Positions 33,732 through 43,759 of a stretch of 64,000 nt of DNA are shown here, in pieces. Positions within the stretch are counted from its first letter, which is position 1; the number at the start of each line of letters is the position of its first letter. This stretch comes from Selaginella moellendorffii (taxonomy: Eukaryota > Streptophyta > Lycopodiopsida > Selaginellales > Selaginellaceae), in NCBI RefSeq assembly GCF_000143415.4, contig NW_003314267.1, positions 2,624,363 to 2,688,362 on the forward strand. Direction: 5' to 3'. Both the position numbers and the translations under genes were made by a program. A model generated the notes under the pieces. The model searched no databases. It was not told the DNA's origin and worked only from the letters and a program-made list of their open reading frames with translations.

Positions 33732-36460
33732 ATGGCAGGTGGAGGGGGAAGCGATCCTTCTACGAACACCAGGTCGCTCGAGTATACCCCAACATGGGCT
33801 GTGGCAGCAGTGTGTTTCATGTTCGTCATCGTTTCTTTGATCGGCGAGCGATCGTTGCATCATCTGGGAATTGTAAGGATTACTCTGTTTCGTTTTTCTT
33901 TTTTTCTTCGAATCAAGTTCTAACTTTTCTTTCTTCATCACAGTGGCTTTCCAGAACAAAGCGGAAGCCTCTTAGAACAGCATTGGAGAAAATGAAAGAA
34001 GGTAAGGAGTTTTCTATGCGAATTTGGTGCAAGTTTACATTCTTATTGGAGCTTTTCTTGGTGGCTACAACAGAGCTGATGCTACTGGGATTTATTTCTC
34101 TGATCATCACCGTCACTGCGTCCTATATTTCCAAGATATGTATAAGATCGTCATTCTATGATAAGCAGCGAATGCCTTGCAAGCTGCCTCACAAAGGCGA
34201 CGCTACATATGATCGAATGATGGGCACAAGTTTGCTGGAAATCCCTCGTCGAGAACTGGCATCCACAGCGCATTCTTGTCCAAAGGTAAGCGATCAATAT
34301 CTTTTCGAGAGAGCCTTCAAAGTGAAAATTTTGAACAGGAACACGAGCCTTTTGTCTCGTTCCTGGGCTTGGAACAGCTCCACCGCTTCATCTTTGTCAT
34401 GGCAGTAACTCACGTCATCTATTCATGCTTGACAATGCTCCTGGCTATTATGAAGGTTCGTTCTCGATCAGAAATTTTGAGGACTTCGTCTGAATTGTGT
34501 CTCCTTTCCTTACTTGATTTTACAGGTATATAGCTGGAGGCCTTGGGAGCAAGAGGCCTTTGCCCACGCAGACAATCAAGAAAATCTTGCAGGTGAACAT
34601 TTGTCAAGAGAGAGAATTCTTCCTGTTTTAATTGTGTTCTTGGCTAATGCAGCGCTGACCAGGAACTTAACACTCAAAAGGCAATCTACGTTCGTAGCGT
34701 GTCAGACGAGCACACCCGGCGCCAGCAACAGGCTTCTTCTCTATTTTGTTTGTACAGTTGTTGTTAGTCGCCATGTTTGGTGCTGACTTCTTTTTTCAGA
34801 TTTGCTTTTTCCGTCAATTCGGTCTTTCGGTCACAAAGCCGGACTATCTTGCATTGAGGATGGGGTTTCTCACGGCACGTCTCTTCGGTGCTAATTTTGA
34901 TGCGGTTGAGATGACACTTCCATTTTGCAGAAGCATAATCTTGGACCGAAGTATGACTTTCATCTTTACATGATTCGATCAATGGAGGACGAGTTTAAAG
35001 ATATCATTGGAATAAGGTAAACCGTAGCAAGACTTTCAGAGCATAATGCTAATTTCTAAGTTTCTCTCAGTCCGCTCTTGTGGATCTTTGTTGTCTTGTT
35101 CATGCTCTTCAATGTGGAAGGTAAGGCATTCTTTTGTTTAAAGACATTGTTATATGTGACATTTGATATTTTGCAGGGACAAACTTATACTTTTGGATTT
35201 CTTTCCTTCCTATTGTGGTACGTTCTTAACTTTACTGCGACCAAGGATTCTTGACAGACAACGTAGCATGCAGATGGTTCTTGTCGTCGGCACTAAATTG
35301 CAACATATCATAGCGACGCTTGCCCTGGACAACTCTGGTTTATCTGGTCCGCTTAATGGATTCAACTTGAGACCTCGTGATGAACTCTTCTGGTTCAAGA
35401 GGCCACGTCTTTTGTTGCGCGTCATACACTTCATACTTTTCCAGGTGGGATAAACGGTCTCAACTTTTTTCTTACGTGAGTATTGCAGGTTGGTTTCGAG
35501 CTTGCAACGTTCTTTTGGATCTGGGTAATTTTGCTTATTCATTCCCACAGGACGTTTCTAATGGCTTGTATTAACTCTAGTGGCAATTTGGCTGGCACTC
35601 CTGCTACATGAGTCGAAGAACTTTCGTGTATGTTCGGGTGTTTTCTGGGTAAGTGAGATTTGACTTTGCACCCAGACGTGTCCAGCTGACAAGCTTTTCT
35701 CTTCCAGATTGCTTGTGCAGATTCTGTGCAGCTACAGTACGTTGCCGCTCTACGCAATTGTCACGCAGGTACTGTCTCAAAAGTCTCTAATACAACGACT
35801 GACTTCTTTTATGCACAGATGGGCTCGAACAACAAAAAGTTAGCTGCTCTGAAAAGCTTTGGCAACTCTCTGTACGTGGGCAAAGGGCAAGACAATAACG
35901 AGATTGGCTTCGTGCCAGAAAAACAAGCACCTTACAGCTACGAGCTGGGACCACTTCACAAACCCAGGACCGCAAGTGACGCAGCTAGCTATTTCAGCTC
36001 CGAGAGCACGTACCACAGCAAGCACAACAGCGTCGAACTGGACACCAGCGGCATCGAGGAATGGTACTTGAGCAAGCTCGGGGGCTATGGACGGGATTCC
36101 AGGCACTTGAGCTCGCGAGGCAGCGAGATCACAGGACCGCACAGCAAGCACAACAGCTTTGTGGCGGAGAGTTTCAGCGTCAAGCACAGCAAGCACAACA
36201 GCATGGAGATACAGACGAGCACAGGAGGATTCTCCCAGCCGGGGATTGTGGACAGCAACTTTAGCTTCAAAGTGACAACCGATGTAGTTATCCCAACCGA
36301 TGATACTGCCGGGCTTCTGAGCGAGCACAGCGCTAGTGACGAGGCCGAGAGAGCAGTATCAAGACCACCACCAATCCACAGCAAACACGGGAGCTACAGC
36401 TCGGGAGGAGTCGACAACGATTCAAGTGCTCGTCACAGCAAGCACAGAAGCGTCAGTTAA
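33732..36460 (+). CDS. MLO-family seven-transmembrane protein
   Basis: About a dozen exons. MLO proteins are plasma-membrane proteins with seven membrane spans and a cytosolic tail, involved in powdery-mildew susceptibility, pollen tube reception or touch responses. Landmarks: [65 protein letters not shown], the Cys-bearing loop ([17 protein letters not shown]), [71 protein letters not shown] and [20 protein letters not shown]. The usual Trp-containing calmodulin-binding helix after MGSN is not recognisable ([16 protein letters not shown]). The tail (exon from about 35818) instead carries five HSKH(N/G/R)S motifs. Start is the ATG at 33732; stop TAA near 36460. Confidence 0.9.
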
Positions 36461-36529
36461 AACACAAGGAAAGAAAAGAACCAAAAAGAAAAAACCGAAG
36501 CAAGAAAAAGTTTAAGAGTGACAAAGTTG

Positions 36530-36660
36530 GCTATGAGTTCATGAGTTCTTCCGCAATGATTTCTCCACCCTCTCAAGAGCATCGTAAACTTCCTTCCGAG
36601 CGTACCACGTCCCAAGCTTCCATACGAGTTTGCTAGCAAGGTTGCAAGAATCAATCATTT
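36530..36660 (-). pseudogene. PPR C-terminal fragment
   Basis: Minus-strand translation reads LANSYGSLGRGTLGRK and continues with an EVYDALE-like segment, matching the last residues of the intact PPR gene (MANLYGSLGMWDARKEVFDA). Only about 130 bp is present, downstream of MLO and of the truncated eIF5. Confidence 0.7.
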
Positions 36661-36736
36661 GGTAAGTGTATATGTATCTTACGTAAATCTCTTACAAATC
36701 TTTCATAAGATCGCCTCCAAGTTAAAGGATTTAGAT

Positions 36737-37425
36737 TCAAGGAAGAGTCATAGATGTAGCAGCTCCAGTAAGCTGCTCTTTCATACGCTGGTGAGCAGCT
36801 TCTGGGGCTGCATCAGCGTGCCGCTCAATATGATCATCATCTCCGTCATCCTCTTCAAGGTTTTCATTCTTTCTGCTTTGGTTCTTTAGAATCACTTTGG
36901 CAGCCCTTTTATCTTTCTTGCTGCATCCAACGCTGCCGCTCTGACTGTAAAACTTCTTCATCACCTTGTTGCTGTTGAGGAGATCCACATCGGAAAGGTG
37001 GCCGCATGCTGCACACTTAAGACTTATCATCTTGTCCAGCAGAATATCAGTCTCCGGATTTCCGCACTTGTAACACTGAACATACTTCTCAATGAACCTG
37101 TCCAAGAGATCACACAGCTTTGGAGTTTCATGAGCGCCATTGACAATGAAAGTGTTGGTTTTGTCGTTGAAACTGGATTGTGCGCCAAGCTCACAGCCAA
37201 AGAACCTTGTTACATGTGCCGGGGAGCGTGAAAGTGCCTTAGCCACTTCCACCATATTCACAATGCTTGTCTTAATGCCATTGCCACGCCCGTGGATCTT
37301 GGTTGCCAGCTTTGGCATTTTGTACCTGCGTGCATTGGTCACCCATTAGAGCAAGTATTTCACAAACAATACCTGTAGAAAGCATCATTGTTGTTTCTAG
37401 AGCCAATATTCTGAAGTTCCATCAT
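36737..37425 (-). CDS. eIF5-like protein lacking the C-terminal W2 domain
   Basis: Two exons, 213 residues, about half the usual eIF5 length. eIF5 is the GTPase activator of eIF2 in start-codon selection. The GAP domain is well preserved: the arginine-finger segment DAFYRYKMP, KIHGRGNGIKTSIVNMVEVA, and FFGCELGAQSSFNDK. A C4 zinc finger follows (CYKCGNPET, LKCAACGH). After a lysine-rich stretch the frame ends with SGSVGCSKKDKRAAKV, an acidic EEDDGDDDH tract and a stop, where full-length proteins continue into the W2/HEAT domain that binds eIF2-beta and eIF3. No W2 sequence is seen downstream. The 48-bp intron lies at about 37327-37375. It may be a genuine short paralogue or a truncated pseudogene; the frame is intact. 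Confidence 0.8.
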
Positions 37426-38759
37426 ATCTCCAGGTGAAAGAATTTTTGAGTCAGTGGTTTTTTAGCTAAATCAAACGATAGTCACAATATTTTTATGTTC
37501 TTCTTTTTATGGTTTGAATAAATCCTATCCAATATATATTATTATTAAGATATTGTCATTATTTTATGCATGTATATATACACATGTAAATATTAAATTA
37601 TTCCTATATACCTTAAAGCTCTTGTATTTTAAAAAGTTCTCTCAACAAATACTAATAAGTTTTGATGAAAGTTTAAAGTGAAAAATAATTTAATTGAAGA
37701 ATGTACTAATTTATTATTACTCATCCATTTTATATCTCTAACCAACATTCTTTCATATTTGTTAATCTATATTATTTAAAGTTTTTTTATTTCATATATC
37801 TTTATGCCTCATTTATGAACATTGACAGATTAAATAATATGTAAAATACTTAAACAAACTTTAAAATATTTTATATATTATTTAATCAATCAATGTTCAT
37901 AAATGAGGCATAAATATAAAATCACATTAAATTATAATATTATAGTATTATAGTTCTATTCTGAAGAAAAAATTAATTTACAAAATATTAGCTTTCATCG
38001 GTTCTATGATCCAAGTAAGCCCCTTGAAAAGTTTAATAAGTACAAAACAGTAAAAAATTAAATATAGTATAAAATAATATATTAATATTTATTTGCTACA
38101 AATTATTTTTTAGGGAAATTTAAAGTTTGTAACTATAAATATCTGGGTGACATATGTTTTCCAATATAATAATAAATCAATATTTGATATATTATAATAG
38201 CATAATCTTTATTTTTAGAAATTTAATAAACAATTGCTTAAAATTCTGTTACATTTATTTAAATAACTATAAATATTTTGAAAATTTGAAATTAATTTAA
38301 TTATTTAACATTTTAAATGCTCTCGCTAAAATTTAGATATAACTAGGATTTTAAAGGTTTTGATTCATTTATTAAATAAGTTATTAGAAAGAACTTCTCA
38401 ATTAATTTTCTTCATCTATAATTGATTCTAGTTTTTATAAGAAATATCTTATTTTAATCTTTTTATAACACATCATGGGCACCTATAATTATTGGGATTA
38501 TCCATGTCTATAGCAAAAGTCTTTCTTCATTTTCTTTTCTATATATGGCCAATCTCCTCTCTCTTGTCCCAATTAACTCATCCAGAAGTGTTGCCTAAAA
38601 TGATCTCAGGCACGACCACCGTGATCCTTCTTGCACTCACAGCTTACCTGATGGGTGGTCATTTCACTCTTGTTGAACTCGTTGAGATCAACAAACATAT
38701 TTGCTCGACCAAAAACTTTTCCATTTCCATGAGTTCTTCCGCCTCATTGAAGACAATTG
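37426..38759. other. AT-rich spacer with a foldback
   Basis: Very AT-rich DNA without genes, between the eIF5-like start and the PPR stop. It holds a near-perfect foldback at 37795-37920. Near 38690-38760 there is a tandem echo of the PPR 3' end (ttccatgagttcttccgc and ttccattagttcttccgt). Confidence 0.6.
37795..37920. repeat. Near-perfect foldback (MITE-like hairpin)
   Basis: Arm 1 (about 37800-37850) contains tatgcctcatttatgaacat and then tga...attaaataatatgtaaaata. Arm 2 (about 37868-37915) reads the complement, tattatttaatcaatcaatg then ttcataaatgaggcata. The loop is about 17 bp. The arms pair over roughly 45-50 bp with few mismatches. It fits a foldback MITE or a small-RNA hairpin source. 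There is no open frame. Confidence 0.8.
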
Positions 38760-40871
38760 CTATGAAAACTTTTCCATTTCCATTAGTTCTTCCGTGTTGT
38801 TTTCTCCTCTCCCTCTCGCAAGAGCGTCAAAAACTTCCTTCCGAGCGTCCCACATTCCCAAGCTTCCATACAAATTAGCCATGAGAACGTATCCCACCTC
38901 CACCACCTCGGTACTCGCCTCGAGCAGGGACTCAAACGCTAGCTTCGCTACGCCGAAGTTCTTCCAACGGCAGCCAGCGGCCAACACCGTCGTCCATGTC
39001 AATCCAGTCGGCCTCACAGGCATGGAATCCACCATCGCCACTGCTTCCTCCAGCCGGTTTGCTCGACCCAGCAAATCGATCACGCAGTGGTAATGTTCCA
39101 GTCCCGGTTGAATGCCATAACTCGAGCTCATAACTTGGAAGTATTCCATGCCTCTCTCGACGAGCCCCGCGTGTCCACAGCTCGATATCACTGATAGAAA
39201 CGTGATACCGTCGGGCTCCACGCCTTCGTCTAGCATGCTCTGGAAGTAGCTTAGAACTTGGTGGACGCTTCCCTGGCGACTTAATCCCGCTAGCAATGAA
39301 CTCCAAGTTACCGTGTCGTTCCTGTCGATCGAATGGAAAACCTGGCAAGCTTCGTTGATGCTCCCACACCTGCTGTAGAAATCGACCAGGCAGCCGGCTA
39401 GAGAAGAGTTGTTTTCCAGTGATCCAGTCCTGCAAATCCCCGCGTGGAGTGCCTTCCCGAGCTGGAGAGCTGCTTTGCCTCCGCAGGCCTTGAGAGCAGC
39501 ACCGTAAGTTCGAGCGTCCGGGGAGATTCTCTCCACCAGGATCATCCGTTCGAGGAGCTCCAGTGCCATCTCGCTCTCGCCACTCTCGGCGTATCCCAGC
39601 AGCAGCGAGTTCCAAGTGACGAGAGCGCGCACGGCCATCTTGTCGAAAACTCTGCGAGCGTCCGGCATGGAGTTACACTTGGTGTACATGTCGAGGAGGC
39701 TCGTCGTCACGTAGATATCGTCCCTCGTCGCAGCTCCGAATGAGTGGATCGCCATTCCAGTCTCCAAAGACGCGATCTTCACAGCTTTTCTATCGACTTC
39801 ACTGCTCTGTTCCTCCACTGCCATGCTGCTGCACGCCTTGAAAGCAGCGACGAAAGTCCGATCGTTTGGCTTGAATCCTTCGCAAACCATCGCCAAGAAG
39901 AGCTCCACTGCTCTTCGTCCATGTCCGTTCTCCGCGTAACCAAGCAGCATCGCATTCCAGGAGATGATATCCCGGCGAGTGATCCTGGAAAACACTCCTA
40001 CGGCATCGTCCATGCTTCCAAAGTTGGCGTACATGTCACACAGCGATGTCGCTACGAAAGTATCACGGTCGAGGCGACCATTCTTTGCAGCATGCAAGTG
40101 AAGAGCAAAGCCTCTCTCCAAACACCTGATCTTCACAGCCTTTCCATCACCACCGAGTATCTTCTTCTCTTCCCTGGCGGAGATCTTCGTGCATGACTTT
40201 ACCGCAGCAACGTAAGCTCTGGAATCCGCGTAAACGTTTCTCTCTCCCACCATTCTCTCGAAAAGCTCCAGCCCAGCCTCGCCATCTCCACTCTCGGCAT
40301 GGCCGAGGATCAGCGAAGTCCACGACACGATATCTGGATTCTCCATCCGGAAGAACACTTGCGAGGAGTCCACCACGCTGCCACACCTCGCGTACATGTC
40401 GATCAAAACATTGGCCACGAACTTATCTCTCACGTCCAAGTAAGATCTCGCTGCTCGAGCGTGAAGATCCATGCCAATCTCCAGCGCTCTAGCCTTGACA
40501 GCCACTCCATCCAGCTCCAACTCCATCGCTGGATCTCCCGCCGCCAATGCCAGACACGCCTTGATCGCTGCCACAAAAGTCCTGGCATCTGGCTCGCATT
40601 CCATCCGCGAGAAGAGCTCCAGGGCGATCTCTCCCTGGGCATTGGTGGCATAGGCGAGAATGAGAGCGTTCCAGACGGCGGCATCGAGGTCATGGCGAGG
40701 GATCCTGTCAAAGAGGGCGCGGGCATCAGCCACATTTCCTTGCTTTGCAAGCCTACTGATCGATCTGCTTGCCTGGAAGAGCTGATTCTTGTGGAGCTCG
40801 CGCCGGCGATTCGACTCGTCCTCCGGGAGCTGGAGATGGCGGTGACGCCGCGCTGCTACCGCCATGTCCAT
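38760..40871 (-). CDS. PLS-type pentatricopeptide repeat protein, E class
   Basis: Intronless, about 703 residues from the ATG at 40871 (MDMAVAARRHRH). The open frame continues upstream to 41213, but that part lacks PPR features. Repeats occur throughout, such as DARALFDRIPRHDLDAAVWN, FVANVLIDMYARCGSVVDSS, VFSRITRRDIISWNAMLLGY and LVTWNSLLLGYAESG. The end has the E-type block: MVDSMPVRPTGLTWTTVLAA then GYVLMANLYGSLGMWDARKE. There is no DYW deaminase domain. Such proteins bind organelle RNA and act in C-to-U editing, splicing or stability; lycophyte organelles are heavily edited, which fits. The N-terminus is Arg-rich, compatible with an organelle transit peptide. Pieces of a close relative lie at 36530 and 42230-43265. 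Confidence 0.88.
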   Translation of the reverse strand: MDMAVAARRHRHLQLPEDESNRRRELHKNQLFQASRSISRLAKQGNVADARALFDRIPRHDLDAAVWNALILAYATNAQGEIALELFSRMECEPDARTFVAAIKACLALAAGDPAMELELDGVAVKARALEIGMDLHARAARSYLDVRDKFVANVLIDMYARCGSVVDSSQVFFRMENPDIVSWTSLILGHAESGDGEAGLELFERMVGERNVYADSRAYVAAVKSCTKISAREEKKILGGDGKAVKIRCLERGFALHLHAAKNGRLDRDTFVATSLCDMYANFGSMDDAVGVFSRITRRDIISWNAMLLGYAENGHGRRAVELFLAMVCEGFKPNDRTFVAAFKACSSMAVEEQSSEVDRKAVKIASLETGMAIHSFGAATRDDIYVTTSLLDMYTKCNSMPDARRVFDKMAVRALVTWNSLLLGYAESGESEMALELLERMILVERISPDARTYGAALKACGGKAALQLGKALHAGICRTGSLENNSSLAGCLVDFYSRCGSINEACQVFHSIDRNDTVTWSSLLAGLSRQGSVHQVLSYFQSMLDEGVEPDGITFLSVISSCGHAGLVERGMEYFQVMSSSYGIQPGLEHYHCVIDLLGRANRLEEAVAMVDSMPVRPTGLTWTTVLAAGCRWKNFGVAKLAFESLLEASTEVVEVGYVLMANLYGSLGMWDARKEVFDALARGRGENNTEELMEMEKFS

Positions 40872-41361
40872 AAGCCCTAAACGTGAGAATAAAACTGTGA
40901 AACGCAAACTCCAATCGATTAGCAATATCCATTCCATCCCTTTGGGAGAATACAAGCAAAGTAATAAAAAAACCATAGGAGACTTTACTATTTTCCAGTG
41001 AGCCGAAAGAACCCCATTGTTCTCCACGTGCTTTAGTGCTCCTATTTGGTCAAACTTCTGGAACTTTAAAGTTGAAAGCTTATATAGAAAGTGAGCCAAG
41101 AATGCTACAAGCAAACGTGATTGATAAACCAAAAATTCTCCATTGATCCAGACACCAAACCAACAGGCCAACTTGAAACACGAATAAATCGTTGAAATGC
41201 TTTGGGCTGCCACATCATACCATCTAGTTGAATCTAGCCGCCAGCAAAATCGCGATGAAATTTTACACTGACCATGCTACGGCCGATCTAGCGGAATGAA
41301 AGCGCTCCGGTTTCCCAAAGAATGCGCGCTGCTAAAGCGCCGCTTTCCGGAAGATCGAGAC

Positions 41362-41399
<38 letters not shown>

Positions 41400-41472
41400 G
41401 GTTTAGCGCCAAGGCATATACCCCGATTTAAAACTGACTAAGGCTTACCAGATCCTAGGGTTTTGAGTGGGG
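40872..41472. promoter_or_regulatory. Divergent intergenic region, PPR and Fic-like genes
   Basis: About 600 bp between divergent starts. It holds a GA-microsatellite at 41364-41395, which may lie in the 5' leader of the Fic-like gene, and a telo-box-like aggtttagcg near 41400. Confidence 0.45.
41364..41395. repeat. GA microsatellite
   Basis: A 32-bp uninterrupted GA run about 80 bp before the Fic-like start codon. GA tracts at this position can bind plant GAGA-binding (BPC) factors; that role is inferred. Confidence 0.95.
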
Positions 41473-42114
41473 ATGGGCTACTCGACGCAGCCATGGCGCA
41501 GCAGCAAGATAGGGCTGCTGGAATTCGTGGACGTCTCAGGCAGGATGATGGAGAATTTTCTTCTTCCAGGGGATGAGAGCCAGAGTGACAGGGAGTACCT
41601 GGAGATCAATCTTGCCCACGCGGGTTTGGGCGGGCGGCAGGCGGCCGAGGCGCGGCAGCTGCTCGACGCGGTGGATTTTGCCAGGAGATGGAGCATCGAA
41701 ATGGGCGATCTGGTGGAGATCCAGCGCCGCGTGGTGGGGAGATCAAGCGAGGGATTGCCATGGCTTGTGAGTTGGCTTGTGAGGTGGGCTTTCCCAGATT
41801 TTAGGAGCAACGAGGCCCGTGACGAGCTGCGCGACGCAATCCTTCCCAAGCTCAACGCGCGCCTTGCCCAGTCGCAAGACCCTCTCGAGCGAGTCAAGGC
41901 GGCGGCATGGTTTTCTAAGTGCTTGACGAGCCTGCGGCCCTTTGTCGATGGAAACGCTCGCGTTGGCGAGGTGGTAGTGTCGATCATCCTCAAGGATTGG
42001 GCTCCTTTTCCTCTCAGGATACACGATCGTGGATGGCTGCGCGAGCAATCAATTCCAAGGGATGGTATTGGAGAAGAGGAGCTTGCAGCCTTGATCCTCC
42101 AGCGGGCCGCATAA
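41473..42114 (+). CDS. Degenerate Fic-domain protein (catalytic His lost)
   Basis: Intronless, 213 residues, starting MGYSTQPW. The Fic core is recognisable: a helix (DPLERVKAAAWFSKCLTSL) leads into RPFVDGNARVGEVVVS (residues 155-170), aligned to the Fic motif HPFx(D/E)GNGRxxR. The catalytic His is Arg155 (codon CGG), the second Gly is Ala162 and the last Arg is Glu166. The following VVVSIILKDWAPFPLRIHDR parallels IVLAALLRSVMPFPNVLLVE in the intact Fic protein at 53182, and both end with an E/D-LAAL-I/V helix, so they are paralogues. Normal Fic enzymes transfer AMP or other phosphate-linked groups to hydroxyl side chains; this one should not. No signal peptide. The frame is open, with normal codon use, so it may be a pseudoenzyme and not a dead gene. 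Confidence 0.7.
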   Translation: MGYSTQPWRSSKIGLLEFVDVSGRMMENFLLPGDESQSDREYLEINLAHAGLGGRQAAEARQLLDAVDFARRWSIEMGDLVEIQRRVVGRSSEGLPWLVSWLVRWAFPDFRSNEARDELRDAILPKLNARLAQSQDPLERVKAAAWFSKCLTSLRPFVDGNARVGEVVVSIILKDWAPFPLRIHDRGWLREQSIPRDGIGEEELAALILQRAA

Positions 42115-42229
42115 TCGATATGTTCTTCCTTAGTCATGGCTTTCAATTCTCTCGAGATCTTTGAACGTGAATCTTTTAAACTTGCCTAGAATATCCGAAT
42201 CGTCCGCTACTTGTGGACGCGGTGGAGTC

Positions 42230-43265
42230 GTCTTCCGGATGGAGAATCCAGATATCGTCGCTGATCCTAGGCCATGCCGTGGAGATGGCGAGGCTAGGTT
42301 GGAGCTTTTCGATGGTGGCGGAGAGAAACGTTTGCGCGGATTCCAGATGGTAAAGTCAGATCTCCGCCAGGGAAGAGAAGAAGAAACTCGGTGGTGATGG
42401 AAAGGCTGTGAAGATCAGGTGTTTGGAGAGAGGCTTTTCTCTTCATTCTCACGCTGCGAAGAAAAAATAGCGACATCGCTGGGATACACGCAGAACAGAC
42501 AGGGACGAAGAGCAGTGGAGCTCTTTCTCGGCGATGGTTTGCGAAGGATTCAAGCCAAACGGTCGGACTTTCATCGCTGCTTTCAAGGCGTGCAGCAGCA
42601 TGACAGTGGAGGAACAGAGCAGCGAATTTGATAAGAAAGCTGTGAAGATCGCGGCTTTGGAGACTGGCATGGCGATCCACTCATTTGGCGCTAAGACGAG
42701 GGACGACATCTACGTGACGACGAGCCTCCTCTCGATAAGATGGCCGTGCAACTTGCAACTCCGAGAGAGTGGCGAGAGCGAGATGGCACTGGAGCTCCTG
42801 GAACGGATGATCCTGATCGAGAGAATCTCCGCAGAGGCTCGAACTTACGGATGCTGCTCTCATAGCCCGACGATATCATGTTTCTATCAGTGATATCGAG
42901 CTGTGGATACGCGGGGCTCGTCGAGAAAGGCATGGAATACTTCCAAGTTATGAGCCGAATTATGGCATTCAACCGGGACTGGAACACACTAACACTGCGT
43001 GATCGATTTACTGGAGCGTCCCACATTCCCAAGCAAGTTAGCCATGAGAAACCACCAGGGACCCAAATGCTAGCTTTGCCACTCTCAAGTTCTTCCACTG
43101 GCAGCCCGCGGCTAGCACCGTCGTCCATGTCAATCCAGTCGGCCTCACAGGTATGGAATCCACCATCGCCGCCGCTTCCTCCAGCCGGTTTGGAAGGATC
43201 GCCTCTCTTGCGCGAGTGAGAGGAGAAAACAAACTCATGGAAACTATGGAAAGGTTTTCATAGCA
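42230..43265 (+). pseudogene. Rearranged PPR pseudogene
   Basis: Plus-strand fragments match the intact PPR gene: VFRMENPDIV (about 42235), then FKACSSMTVEEQSSEFDKKA (about 42580), LETGMAIHSFGAKTRDDIYV (about 42660), LELLERMILIERIS, and SSCGYAGLVEKGMEYFQVMS (about 42895-42955). From about 43017 to 43205 the matching segment (RLEEAAAMVDSIPVRPTGLT) is on the minus strand. The final 3' piece (43220-43265) is again plus. So an internal block of about 190 bp has inverted. Deletions and frameshifts occur throughout. Confidence 0.85.
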
Positions 43266-43759
43266 ACCGTGATGAATGCCGGTTGAATGACAGACACCTC
43301 TGGGGCAAGATAGAGACGACCACCCAACAGGACATGAATGAAGAATGCGATTTAGAAGATCAAGACGCTGCAAAAATACCCAAAAACTATTGGAACGCTG
43401 GTCTACTTTGTATATGTCCGAGATCGTCCTAGGCTCGAGAGCGGAAATGATTGACAATACACATTTATGTTTATATGATGATAACTTTATTCTAATGCCT
43501 ATATCCTGCCATCAACTTCTGTGTTTGTAGACCTCTTCTGGTAAGCCTGTCCTTCGCAGCGTCTGTGACTCTTTTCCAAACCCTTCCAACGCACCACCTT
43601 TGCACAGTCATTGGCAATGCTTGACAAAGACCTTGGAAACATAAACAGCTGCACAATCACATCCGAGTAGTCACGGTCTCTGAAACATTCAAGGCTCTCT
43701 AAATTCTCTGGAAACTTCCTCCGGAAAGCTTTTGGGTAGTGGAGAGGAAGAGCGGATGG
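43266..43759. other. Intergenic DNA
   Basis: No gene recognised between the PPR pseudogene and the unrecognised coding region. Confidence 0.4.

Noticed and set aside
40872-41213. Upstream extension of the PPR protein
   Set aside because: The frame is open to 41213 but the added residues lack PPR features and the region looks like promoter; ATG 40871 fits better.
41478-42146. 222-codon open frame antisense to the Fic-like gene
   Set aside because: The plus strand shows Fic homology; the minus frame is Ser/Arg-rich shadow sequence.
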